Source: Myxococcaceae bacterium
GTDB lineage: Bacteria; Myxococcota; Myxococcia; Myxococcales; Myxococcaceae
Length of the DNA stretch: 64,000 bases
Direction: 5' to 3'
Assembly: GCA_016793095.1 (NCBI GenBank)
Contig: JAEUJQ010000050.1
Coordinates: forward strand, 310,001-374,000
Shown here piece after piece: positions 42,083 through 50,500 of the stretch. The notes under the pieces are model-generated. The model worked only from the letters and a program-made list of their open reading frames with translations. It did no database searches and was not told where the DNA came from. Each line of letters starts with the position of its first letter. Position 1 is the first letter of the stretch. Both the position numbers and the translations under genes were made by a program.

Positions 42083-42520
42083 GTGAAGGCGCCCGGCGCC
42101 GCGGTGAGGCGCGTCACGGCGGCGGCGCTGCTCTGCCTCGTCGCCTGCACGCAGGATGGCGACGGCCCCGCGCGGGTGGTGTGGGACCGCGACGTCTGCA
42201 AGGCGTGCAGCATGGTCATCTCGGACCGGCACTTCGCGGCGCAGGTGCGGGGCGGGCCGAAGAACGCGGTGGCGAAGTTCGACGACCTCGGCTGCATGAT
42301 GAAGTGGCTCGACCAGCAGCCCTGGGCCGACGAGCCGGCGACGAGGATCTGGGTCACCCGGCAGCAGGACGGCGAGTGGCTCGACGGCCGAACGGCCCGG
42401 TACGTGAGCGGCAGGACCTCGCCGATGGGCTTCAACTTCGGCGCGGTGGACCCGGGCGCCGAGGGCAACGACTTCGCGGCCCAGCGCGCCGCGGTGCGGG
42501 CGTTCGCGACGAAGCGATGA
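42083..42520 (+). CDS. nosL: NosL, copper-binding lipoprotein chaperone
   Basis: 145 residues if a GTG at 42083 is used (a GTG at 42104 would also give a signal; the frame is open to 41876). The signal VKAPGAAVRRVTAAALLCLVAC ends in a lipobox. The copper motif is CKACSMVISDRHFAAQV, i.e. Cys-x-Met as in NosL, with AVAKFDDLGCMMKWL and MGFNFGA typical of the family. NosL delivers Cu(I) to apo-NosZ. The 200 nt before it read as an unlikely Arg/Ser-rich stretch without sign of a gene. Confidence 0.86.
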   Translation: MKAPGAAVRRVTAAALLCLVACTQDGDGPARVVWDRDVCKACSMVISDRHFAAQVRGGPKNAVAKFDDLGCMMKWLDQQPWADEPATRIWVTRQQDGEWLDGRTARYVSGRTSPMGFNFGAVDPGAEGNDFAAQRAAVRAFATKR

Positions 42521-42530
42521 GGAGGACGTG

Positions 42531-43358
42531 ATGGGACACCTGGCGATGACGGCGCGGCTCGACGTGGCGGAGTCCGTGCGCGCGAAGTGGTTCTTCGTCT
42601 ACTCGCTCATCTTCGGCGGCATCGTGGCGGCCTTCTTCGCCTTCGGCGTCACCGAGTCGCGCGTGCTGGGCTTCATGGGCCTCTCGCGCCTGCTGGTGAC
42701 GTACATCCAGCTCGCGATGGCCATCATGCCCATCTTCATCCTGCTCACCACGGTGCGCAGCGTGGCCGGGGACCGCGAAGCTGGCGTGTTCGAGTATTTG
42801 CTCTCGCTGCCGGTGTCGTTGTCGAGCTGGTACTGGGGCCGGCTGCTGGGCCGCTTCCTCACCGTCTTCCTGCCGGTGTTCCTCGCGATGCTGGGCGCGG
42901 CGCTGTGGGCCACCTTCAAGGAGATCGAGGTGCCGTGGCGCATGTTCGGCATCTACACGGGCCAGCTCGCGGCGATGTCGTGGTGCTTCCTCGGGCTCGG
43001 CATGTTGCTGTCCACCTTCGCGCGCTCCACCGACGTGGCGCAGGGCTCGGCCTTCATCGTCTGGCTCACCTGCCTCCTCTTCCTCGACCTCATCCTCCTC
43101 GGGGTCCTCATCCAGGGGCGCATGCCGGCGGAGTCGGTGGTGGCCATCGCCCTCATCAACCCGCTGCAGGTGTTCCGCACCGGCGCGCTGATGCTGTTCG
43201 ACCCGCAGCTCGTCGTCTTCGGGCCGGCGGCGTTCGTCATCTACGACTGGTTCGGCGGCGCCAACTTCATCGCCTACTCGATGGCGTACCCGGTGGTGCT
43301 CGGGACGGTCTGCGCAGCCATCGGGTACTTCAACTTCCGGCGCGGCGACCTGGTGTGA
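42531..43358 (+). CDS. nosY: NosY, ABC transporter permease
   Basis: 275 residues from the ATG at 42531, preceded by GGAGG at a good spacing (a GTG 3 nt earlier is possible). Six membrane segments are visible (FFVYSLIFGGIVAAFFAFG, LAMAIMPIFILLTTV, FLTVFLPVFLAMLGAALWA, LAAMSWCFLGLGMLLSTFA, AFIVWLTCLLFLDLILLGVL, SMAYPVVLGTVCAAIGYF), including the conserved DREAGVFEYLLSLPVS after helix 2. It forms the NosFY transporter with NosF. It ends within 7 nt of the repeat region before the second nosD-like gene. Confidence 0.92.
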   Translation: MGHLAMTARLDVAESVRAKWFFVYSLIFGGIVAAFFAFGVTESRVLGFMGLSRLLVTYIQLAMAIMPIFILLTTVRSVAGDREAGVFEYLLSLPVSLSSWYWGRLLGRFLTVFLPVFLAMLGAALWATFKEIEVPWRMFGIYTGQLAAMSWCFLGLGMLLSTFARSTDVAQGSAFIVWLTCLLFLDLILLGVLIQGRMPAESVVAIALINPLQVFRTGALMLFDPQLVVFGPAAFVIYDWFGGANFIAYSMAYPVVLGTVCAAIGYFNFRRGDLV

Positions 43359-43429
43359 GCGCTCCGAGGGCGCCGGCAACGTCGCTGCACCGGGGGCGGG
43401 GCGACGCTCCGGTCGCGGCGTGCTGGTTT

Positions 43430-43666
43430 GACGCGATGCCGCGGACCGCTCGCCTCACGCCCGTCGCGCCGGGTGCGCAGGACGCGATGCCGCGAACCGC
43501 TCCGCTCACTCCCGTCGCGCCGGGTGCCCAGGACGCGATGCCGCGGGTCGCTGCCGCTCGCATCACGGCGCCGGGTGCGCAGGACACGATGTCGCGTGCC
43601 CGTGCTCTCCCGCAGCACACGATGCCGCGGGTCGCTGCCGCTCGCATCACAGCGTCGGGTGCGTTC
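43430..43666. repeat. 51-bp tandem repeat carrying in-frame ATG codons before the second nosD
   Basis: Three full 51-bp copies (43430-43480, 43481-43531, 43532-43582) begin GACGCGATGCCGCG, followed by a 33-bp partial copy and a further related copy that ends where the lipoprotein gene begins. The unit length equals 17 codons, so every copy holds an ATG in frame with the following gene at 43436, 43487, 43538, 43589 and 43622. The encoded phrase is MPRTARLTPVAPGAQDA. Copy number could alter the start or N-terminal length without a frameshift. Confidence 0.85.
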
Positions 43667-44959
43667 GACTCGACCGCCGGGAGGCGACTCGTCCTCTTCG
43701 GCGCGCTGCTCCTCGGCTGTGGAGCCCCGCCCACTGCGCTCGCGCCCCTGTCGAGCGCCCGGCCGTTGCAGCCCCTGGTCGACGCTGCGCCAGCGGGCTC
43801 GACGCTGGTGGTGCCCGAGGGCGTCTGGGCCGGGCCGGTGGAGCTCTCGCGGCCGATGACAGTGGATGGACGAGGCGCCGCGGTGGTGACGGGGAACGGG
43901 AGAGGGACCGTCATCACCGTGCGCGCCGCGTCGGTGACGGTGAAGAGCCTGCGCATCACCGGCAGCGGCAGCAGCCACGACGCGATGGACGCGGCCATTC
44001 TCGTCGAGGCCGACGACGCCCGCATCGAAGACAACGCGCTCGACGACGTGCTCTTCGGCGTCTTCGTCAAGGCCGCGAGCCGCGCCACCATCTGCGGCAA
44101 CACCATCACCTCGAAGCGCGAGGACCACAGCCTGCGAGGCGACGGGGTGCGCGTCTGGAACGGCAGCGGCAATGTCGTGTGGGGCAACGACGTGCTGGCG
44201 GCGCGCGACGTCACCCTGGCCAACACCCGCGACAACCGCCTGGTGCACAACCGCATTCGCGACGGGCGCTATGGCGTGCAGCTCGTGTTCGCGCCGAGGA
44301 ACGCGCTCGAAGACAACTTCCTCGACGGGAACCTCACGGGCGTCGCCGTGCTGTACTCGAACGACGTGGTGGTGCGACGCAACGTCGTGCAGCACTCGCG
44401 GGGCAACGCAGGAGCGGGCCTGGCCTTCAAGGAGAGCGGTCAGTGCATCGTGCAGGACAACGACGTCATCCACTGCGCGGTGGGCGCGAAGACGAACGCG
44501 CCGACGTCGCCCGAGGCCATCATCACCTTCGAGCGCAACCGCTTCGCGCACAACATCGCCGGCATGGACTTCTACGGAGAGAACGGCGGCCACGTGATTC
44601 GCCACAACCGCTTCGAGCGCAACCTGGTGCACGTGTCGGTGAGCGCGCCGATGAGCGCCCGGGGGAACGAGTGGCGTGACAACGCGTGGGACGACTACGA
44701 GGGCTTCGACCGCGACGGCGATGGCATCGGCGACACGCCGCACGACGTGTACGCCTTCGCCGACCGCATCTGGCAGGAGACGCCTCAGGCCACCTTCTTC
44801 CGCAACGCCCCTGCGCTCGAGCTGCTCGACTTCCTCGAGCGGCTCGCGCCCTTTGCGTCGCCCGAGCTCACCTTGTCCGACCCGACCCCGCGTATGGTGG
44901 CGGCCACGAGCGTCGCCCCCGCCGCAGTCACCCGCGAGTTCCACCCGTCGTGCCCCTGA
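43622..44959 (+). CDS. Second NosD-like beta-helix lipoprotein
   Basis: 445 residues if the ATG at 43622 is used; earlier in-frame ATGs lie in the repeat. A lipobox RRLVLFGALLLGC follows about 33 residues in, so the real start may be close to it. The rest repeats the NosD layout: PMTVDGRGAAVVTGNGRGTV, DARIEDNALDDVLFGVFV, NVVWGNDVLAARDVTLANT, NALEDNFLDGNLTGVAVLYS, ending NAWDDYEGFDRDGDGIGDTP, clearly paralogous to the nosD at 37.8 kb. It is lipid-anchored where the first is soluble. It could mature a second target or assist NosZ assembly at the membrane. Confidence 0.88.
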   Translation: MPRVAAARITASGAFDSTAGRRLVLFGALLLGCGAPPTALAPLSSARPLQPLVDAAPAGSTLVVPEGVWAGPVELSRPMTVDGRGAAVVTGNGRGTVITVRAASVTVKSLRITGSGSSHDAMDAAILVEADDARIEDNALDDVLFGVFVKAASRATICGNTITSKREDHSLRGDGVRVWNGSGNVVWGNDVLAARDVTLANTRDNRLVHNRIRDGRYGVQLVFAPRNALEDNFLDGNLTGVAVLYSNDVVVRRNVVQHSRGNAGAGLAFKESGQCIVQDNDVIHCAVGAKTNAPTSPEAIITFERNRFAHNIAGMDFYGENGGHVIRHNRFERNLVHVSVSAPMSARGNEWRDNAWDDYEGFDRDGDGIGDTPHDVYAFADRIWQETPQATFFRNAPALELLDFLERLAPFASPELTLSDPTPRMVAATSVAPAAVTREFHPSCP

Positions 44960-44975
44960 AGAGAAGGAGCCTCCG

Positions 44976-45509
44976 ATGCACCGAGTCCTCGTCGCCGTCG
45001 CCGTCGCCGTCACCTCCTCCGCCGCCGTCCTCGCGCAGAACATGCCGCCCGCCGAGGTGACGCAGGGAAACCAGCTCATCCACGACGTCGCCAAGACGGG
45101 CTCCGGCGCGACGCTGAAGGCGCTGCTGCAGAAGGAGCCCCTGCTGCTCAACGTGAAGAACGTGCGTGGCTCCACGCCGCTGCACCTCGCCGCCATCAAC
45201 CCCGACCCGAGCGCCGTCGAGGTGCTGCTCGCCGCGGGCGCCGACGTCAACGCCGCTGACGAGGAGGGCTTCACGCCGCTCCACATGGCCGCCTTCCACC
45301 GGCAGGCCGACTACACGCTGCTGCTGCTCGAGGCCGGCGCCGACGTGAACGCGAAGACGGCCTCCGGCCGCACGCCGCTGTCCATGGCCGAGAAGGCCCG
45401 GGCCGATGAGACGAGCGGCGTCCTCTCGTTGTGGATTCTGAAGGGCTGCAAGCCGAAGCAGGGCTGCGGCATCGGCACCCCGCGCGCCGTGAAGAAGCTG
45501 GTGAAGTGA
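44976..45509 (+). CDS. Ankyrin-repeat protein of the nos cluster
   Basis: 177 residues from the ATG at 44976 (AAGGAGC upstream). A signal peptide (MHRVLVAVAVAVTSSAAVLAQ) precedes three to four ankyrin repeats: RGSTPLHLAAINPDPSAVEVLLAAGADVNA, GFTPLHMAAFHRQADYTLLLLEAGADVNA and GRTPLSMAEKARAD. It probably binds a protein partner in the periplasm. Ankyrin proteins occur beside nos genes in other bacteria, but the role is not known. A Cys pair (GCKPKQGCG) is near the C-terminus. It lies 16 nt after the second nosD and is likely the last gene of the cluster. Confidence 0.78.
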   Translation: MHRVLVAVAVAVTSSAAVLAQNMPPAEVTQGNQLIHDVAKTGSGATLKALLQKEPLLLNVKNVRGSTPLHLAAINPDPSAVEVLLAAGADVNAADEEGFTPLHMAAFHRQADYTLLLLEAGADVNAKTASGRTPLSMAEKARADETSGVLSLWILKGCKPKQGCGIGTPRAVKKLVK

Positions 45510-45516
45510 TGCCGGC

Positions 45517-45815
45517 TCAGGCCCTCGCGCCGCCGTACCGGGCCCGGAGCTGCGCCTCGCGCTTCTCGCCGCGGGCCTTCGCGCGCTCGGCTCTTCTTCG
45601 CGCGTGTGGGGCGGGCCGTGCGCCTCGAGCTTGTCGAAGAGGTCCTTCGTCACCTTCACCACCTGCTTCACCGCGCGCTCGAACGCGGCCTCGTTGTGCT
45701 TCGACGGCTTCTGCATGCCGGTCAGCTTGCGGACGAACTGCAGGGCCGAGGCGTGCAGCTCCTCCTCGGTGGCGGGGGGCTCGAAGTGATGGAGGCGGCG
45801 GATGTTGCGGCACAT
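45517..45815 (-). pseudogene. DUF2277-family gene with a frameshift
   Basis: The coding strand from 45815 reads MCRNIRRLHHFEPPATEEELHASALQFVRKL...HGPPHTREEE, the beginning of DUF2277. The expected end of the family (ERAKARGEKREAQLRARYGG) is found in the next frame, ending at 45517. A single-base shift near 45600-45607, in the text GAAGAAGAGC, joins them. The frame of the start otherwise runs on as unlikely sequence into the ankyrin gene. This is either a genuine disrupted gene or a sequencing error at the short purine run. It is convergent with the nos cluster. Confidence 0.72.
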
Positions 45816-45917
45816 GGGCGGGCTCCTCGGTGTGGGGGGCTGATCAACCGGGAACCGGCGGCTGCGTCAACGGGCCCCTCCTCGGCGCGGCGGCGGGGCG
45901 GGTACGCTCAAAGCCTC

Positions 45918-46631
45918 GTGCGGTCCGCCGTCGTCACCTTCAGCGTCGCCCTCGCCTCGGCGTGCGGCCCACCCGCGCCCCCGGTGACGCCCGACGCTGG
46001 CCAGTGGTTCGACGAGGCGCTCGCGCCGTGCCGCATCGGAGGCGCCGCTCCTCAGACGGTCGATGACGTCATCGCCCGCATCAACCTGCTGCCGATGCCG
46101 ATGACGGTGCCGTGCTTCACAGCCAGCCTGCCACGCCCGCTGCCGGTGGTGACCACCACCAGCCGCTTCAGCGCCCAACCCGCCGGCGGTCCAGAAGACC
46201 CACGCGTCTTCCTCTTCCTGGGCGGCGTCATCGCGAGCGTGGTGACGAGCGGCGACGGCAGCACGTTGCTCGAGCTCGGCGAGCTGGTGACGTCGAGCCG
46301 CACCCTGAAGGCCGAGCTCAAGTTCCCTGTCACCAGACCCGTGACCCGCGACGACGCCTACGCGCACCTCGACTACGTGCCGGCGAGCACCACCTGCGGC
46401 CTCTGCCACAGCGGTGAGGAGCGCCACCCGGCCCACGCGCTGGCCCGCGTCTCGCTCGCGTTGAGACCGCCGGCTCGCACGGTGATGCCGCTCAGCAGGG
46501 CGCGCGCGCTCAGCGAGGCGTGCGACCCGACGGCGCAGCGCGAACGGTGCCTGGCCTTCGCCAGCGTGTTCGGCTTCGGTGAGGTTGTCGAAGGCGTCTT
46601 CCCCTCGTCCTTCGGCGACTTCATCAAGTGA
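45918..46631 (+). CDS. Lipoprotein with one CxxCH motif
   Basis: 237 residues from a GTG at 45918 (VRSAVVTFSVALASAC, a lipobox). The mature protein has GPPAPPVTPDAG, DVIARINLLPMPMTVPCFTASLPRPLPVVTT and FLFLGGVIASVVTSGDGSTLLELGE. One CGLCH (TTCGLCHSGEERHP) could carry a single c-type haem. The family is not recognised; the repeated phrase VTRDDAYAHLDY and downstream Pro-rich region look like an extracytoplasmic cytochrome-like protein. It precedes the sigma-54-type promoter at 46754 and is not part of the downstream operon. Confidence 0.65.
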   Translation: MRSAVVTFSVALASACGPPAPPVTPDAGQWFDEALAPCRIGGAAPQTVDDVIARINLLPMPMTVPCFTASLPRPLPVVTTTSRFSAQPAGGPEDPRVFLFLGGVIASVVTSGDGSTLLELGELVTSSRTLKAELKFPVTRPVTRDDAYAHLDYVPASTTCGLCHSGEERHPAHALARVSLALRPPARTVMPLSRARALSEACDPTAQRERCLAFASVFGFGEVVEGVFPSSFGDFIK

Positions 46632-46687
46632 GCTGAGGGCGAGCTGCACGCCGCGGGCGAGCTGCACGCCGCGCTCTGATTCGCGGT

Positions 46688-46716
46688 GGAACAGAGTCTG
46701 TTTCAACCAGGAACAA
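46688..46716. promoter_or_regulatory. Candidate activator binding sites upstream of the molybdoenzyme operon
   Basis: Two overlapping inverted repeats share the half-site CTGTTTC: GGAACAG-AGT-CTGTTTC (46688-46704) and CTGTTTC-AACCA-GGAACAA (46698-46716). The second agrees at 15 of 19 positions with the element at 61213-61231. They lie about 40 bp before the -24 GG of the promoter at 46754, close for an enhancer but on the right side of it. Confidence 0.6.
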
Positions 46717-46753
46717 GGTTGGCGGCGCGCGCTGGCGCTCAGAGGGGCGTCTT

Positions 46754-46770
46754 CTGGATCGCTGGTTGCA
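46754..46770 (+). promoter_or_regulatory. Sigma-54-type promoter of the molybdoenzyme operon
   Basis: CTGGATCGCTGGTTGCA has GG (46756-46757), 10 bases and GC (46768-46769), with the full -12 box TTGCA, and matches 11 of 13 consensus positions. The -12 C is 17 nt before the ATG at 46786, predicting a leader of about 5 nt. Only a weak GAAG precedes the start, not a proper Shine-Dalgarno. Confidence 0.65.
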
Positions 46771-46785
46771 CGGCGAAGCGTCCCG

Positions 46786-47544
46786 ATGACCTCAGCGGGG
46801 GCGCTCGAAGACCTCGGGGAGCGATGGGCGCGAGCCCGCCGGGCGGCGCTGCGGTCGGTCGCCGGAGAACGCAAAGGGGAAGAGGACGACGCCCTCGCGG
46901 CGCGGGCCTTCGAGGTGGACGCGCTCGAGGCCGCGCGGGTGATGTTCGACAACAGCCTCCTGCTGGGCAAGGGCTTCCGCCGCCACCACGGCCCGGTCCC
47001 CTTCGCCGAGCTCGGCCGGGCGCTCGAGGCGCTGGGCGGCCCCTGTCTGCGCGGGCGGTGGCAGGCGCACCCTCGCGAGGCCGCGTTCGTGCTCGAGCGC
47101 GGGCCATGTCACGGCGGCTGCGAGGCGGTCTGCGACGCCTGGCGCGAAGCGCTCGACGGGCTGGTGCTGGGCGTCTCGGGTGAAGGCCGCGCCACCCGCC
47201 ACCGCAGCGGCGGCCACGGCGACGGCGCCTGCGTCGACGTCATCTACCTCGACCCCGAGAGCCTCCTGCGCTTCGGCTTCATCCCCGACGAGCTGCGCGA
47301 GGGCCTCGACGCGGTCGCGCGCTTCCTCAACGGCCTCAAGGGCACCCGCGTGCGCTTCCTCGGCGTGTCCGAAGGCGTGCTCGCCTACGAGCTCGAGGTC
47401 GATGGCTGCGGCGGCACCGAGGCCGTGACGGCGCTCCTCACCCGCGCCGTGGCCGCGCGCTGGCCTGCGCTGCGCGTGCGCGACGTCTCGCCCCGCTCTC
47501 CCTTCGAACGCCCTGAGTCCCCACCTGTGCTGGAGGTCCCATGA
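46786..47544 (+). CDS. Cys-containing protein of unknown function, first gene of the molybdoenzyme operon
   Basis: 252 residues from the ATG at 46786. No family is recognised. It is cytosolic in appearance. Sequence features include MFDNSLLLGKGFRRHHGPVPFAELG, then ERGPCHGGCEAVCDAWREALDG with three close Cys, and RSGGHGDGACVDVIYLDP with one more. This CxxxC-xxx-C plus Cys pattern could bind a metal or cluster, as in some 4-vinyl-reductase-type (V4R) sensors, though that link is weak. The stop overlaps the ATG of the molybdoenzyme alpha-subunit gene, so translation is coupled; a role in its assembly or NO sensing is a guess. Confidence 0.65.
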   Translation: MTSAGALEDLGERWARARRAALRSVAGERKGEEDDALAARAFEVDALEAARVMFDNSLLLGKGFRRHHGPVPFAELGRALEALGGPCLRGRWQAHPREAAFVLERGPCHGGCEAVCDAWREALDGLVLGVSGEGRATRHRSGGHGDGACVDVIYLDPESLLRFGFIPDELREGLDAVARFLNGLKGTRVRFLGVSEGVLAYELEVDGCGGTEAVTALLTRAVAARWPALRVRDVSPRSPFERPESPPVLEVP

Positions 47545-50500
47545 GTGAAGACAACCGCATGAAGCGCCGCGCCGTGCTGCAGGGCCTGCTCGGGCTCGGC
47601 GCCGTGAGCGCCGCGAACGTCGAAGCCGCGCCGCTGCGCTTCCTCAAGCCCGTCAGCGTGGACAACCCGCTCGCCGCGTACCCGAACCGCTCGTGGGAGC
47701 GCGTGTACCGCAACATCTTCAACGCCGACTCGTCGTTCGTCTTCCTCTGCGCGCCCAACGACACCCACAACTGCCTGCTGCGCGGCTACGTGAAGAACGG
47801 TGTCGTCACCCGCATCGGCCCCACCTTCGGCTACGGCAAGGCCGAGGACTCGCTCGGCAACCGCGCCTCGGCCCGGTGGGACCCGCGCATCTGCCAGAAG
47901 GGCCTCGCGCTCGTGCGCCGCATCTACGGCGACCGCCGCGTGAAGTCGCCGATGGTGCGCACCGGCTTCAAGCAGTGGGCCGACGCCGGCTTCCCCCGCG
48001 ACCCGAAGACCGGCGCGGTGGACCCGAAGTTCATGCAGCGCGGCAAGGACACGTGGCAGCGCATCGGGTGGGACGAGGCGTACGCGCTGTCGGCGAAGGC
48101 GCTCGACAACATCGCGCGCACGTACTCGGGCGAGAAGGGCGCGGGCTTCATGAAGGCGCAGGGCTACGACCCGGCGATGGTCGAGGCCTGCGAGCACTCG
48201 GGCATGGAGACCATCAAGCTGCGCGGCGGCATGGCCTTCCTCGGCGCCACGCGCATCTTCGGCCTCTACCGCTTCGCCAACATGATGGCGCTCGCCGACG
48301 CGGCGATTCGCAACGTGAAGCCCGACGAGGCGCACGGCGCGCGCGGCTGGGACAGCTACTCGTGGCACACCGACCTGCCGCCAGGGCACCCGATGGTGAC
48401 GGGCGCGCAGACGAACGACTTCGACCTCTTCTCCGTGGACCACTCGAAGCTCTGCCTCGTCTGGGGCATGAACTGGATTACGACGAAGATGCCCGACTCG
48501 CACTGGCTCACCGAGGCCAGGCTCAAGGGCACGAAGACGGTCGCCATCACCGTCGAGTACTCGGCCACCGCCAGCAAGTGCGACGAGGTCATCGTCATCC
48601 GCCCCGGCACCGACCCGGCCTTCGCGCTCGGCCTCGCGCAGGTCATCATCTCGAAGAAGAAGTACGACGAGGCGTGGGTGGCGGCGAACACCGACCTGCC
48701 CTTCCTTGTGCGCATGGACACGCTCCAGCCGCTGCGCCCAGAGGAGGTGCTCAAGGGCTACGCCGCGCCAGCCCACCAGCACCTCGACCTGCTCGCGAAG
48801 GGCGTGAAGCCGCCGCCGGTGACGCAGCAGAAGAAGCAGGTGGCCCCCGAGGGCATGGCCGCCGACTTCAAGGGCCACGTCGTGTGGAACGCGGCGAAGA
48901 AGGCCATCGCGCCCGTCACCCGTGACGAGTTCGGCAAGACCTTCACGAAGGCGGGCGTGAAGCCCGACCTCCGCTACAAGGGCAGCCTCACCTTGACGAG
49001 CGGTGAGACGGTCGAGGTGCGCACGCAGTTCGACCTGCTGGCCGAGTACCTCGACGCCAACCTCACGCCCGAGCAGACCGAGCGCATCACCGGCGCGCCC
49101 GCGAAGGCCATCATCTCGCTCGCCGAGGACATCGCGAAGAACCCCGAGAAGACCCTCATCCCCGTGGGTATGGGGCCCAACCAGTTCTTCAACGCCGACC
49201 TGAAGGACCGCGCCATCTTCCTCGTCGCGGCGCTCACGCGGAACCTGGGCTTCCCGGGCGGCAACGTCGGCAGCTACGCGGGCAACTACCGCGCCGCCAT
49301 CTTCGGGGGCATGCCCTCGTACGTCGTCGAAGACCCGTTCAACCCGACGACCGACGCCAACGCGAAGCCGAAGCTGCGCAAGTACCTGCATTACGAATCG
49401 CTGCACTACTTCAACTACGGCGACCGCCCGCTGCGCGTCGGCAACACGCTCTTCACCGGCAAGGGGCACCTGCCCACGCCGACGAAGGCCATGTGGCTGA
49501 ACAACTCGAACAGCGTCATCGGCAACGTGAAGTGGCACTACGACGTCGTCAACAACACGCTGCCGCGCATCGAGTTCATCGCCTTCGCGGACTGGTGGTG
49601 GACGGGCTCGTGCGAGTACGCCGACCTCGTCTTCGCGTGCGACTCGTGGGCCGAGTTCAAGCACCCCGACATGACGGCGTCGTGCACCAACCCCTTCGTG
49701 CAGATGTACCCGAAGAGCACCATCAAGCGCGTCTTCGACACGAAGAGCGACATGGAGATCATCGCCGGGGTCTCGAAGGCGCTGGGCGCGCTCTACAAGG
49801 ACGAGCGCTTCGCGAAGATGTGGAAGTTCGTCGACGACGACAACGTCGAGGCGTACCTGCAGCGCATCATCGACGAGACGCCGGGGCTCAAGGGCTACCG
49901 GGTCGAGGTGCTGCTGCAGAAGGCGATGCAGGGCATCCCCGCGCTGGTGAACAACCGCACCTACCCGCGCATCTCGTCGTACGAGCAGGCGAAGGGCGAG
50001 CAGCCGTGGCACACGAAGTCGGGGCGCCTCGAGTTCTACCGGCCCGAGCAGGACTTCCTGGACGCCGGGGAGAACCTGGTCGTCTACCGCGAGCCGGTGG
50101 ACTCGACGTTCTACGAGCCCAACGTCATCCTCGCGCGGCCGCACCCGGCCATCCGCCCCAGGGCGCCCGAGTCGTACGGCCTGGGGAGGGACGACCAGTC
50201 GGTCGAGACGCGCCAGGTGCGCAACGTCTTGAAGAGCACCGACGAGCTGCTCGCCTCGAAGCACCCGCTGACGAGCAAGGACTACCGCTACATCTACCAC
50301 ACGCCCAAGTACCGCCACGGCGCGCACACCACGCCGGTGGACACGGACTTCACCGGCGTGCTCTTCGGCCCCTTCGGTGACGTCTACCGGCGCGACAAGC
50401 GCATGGCGTCGGTGACCGAGGCCTACGTTGACATCAACCCGCTCGACGCGAAGGAGCTTGGCCTCGAGGACGGCGACTACGTCTACGTCGACGCCGACCC

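Noticed and set aside
33081-45509. NosR, NosX or a clade I nos arrangement
   Set aside because: No NosR-like flavoprotein or Tat-exported NosZ is present; gene content matches clade II.
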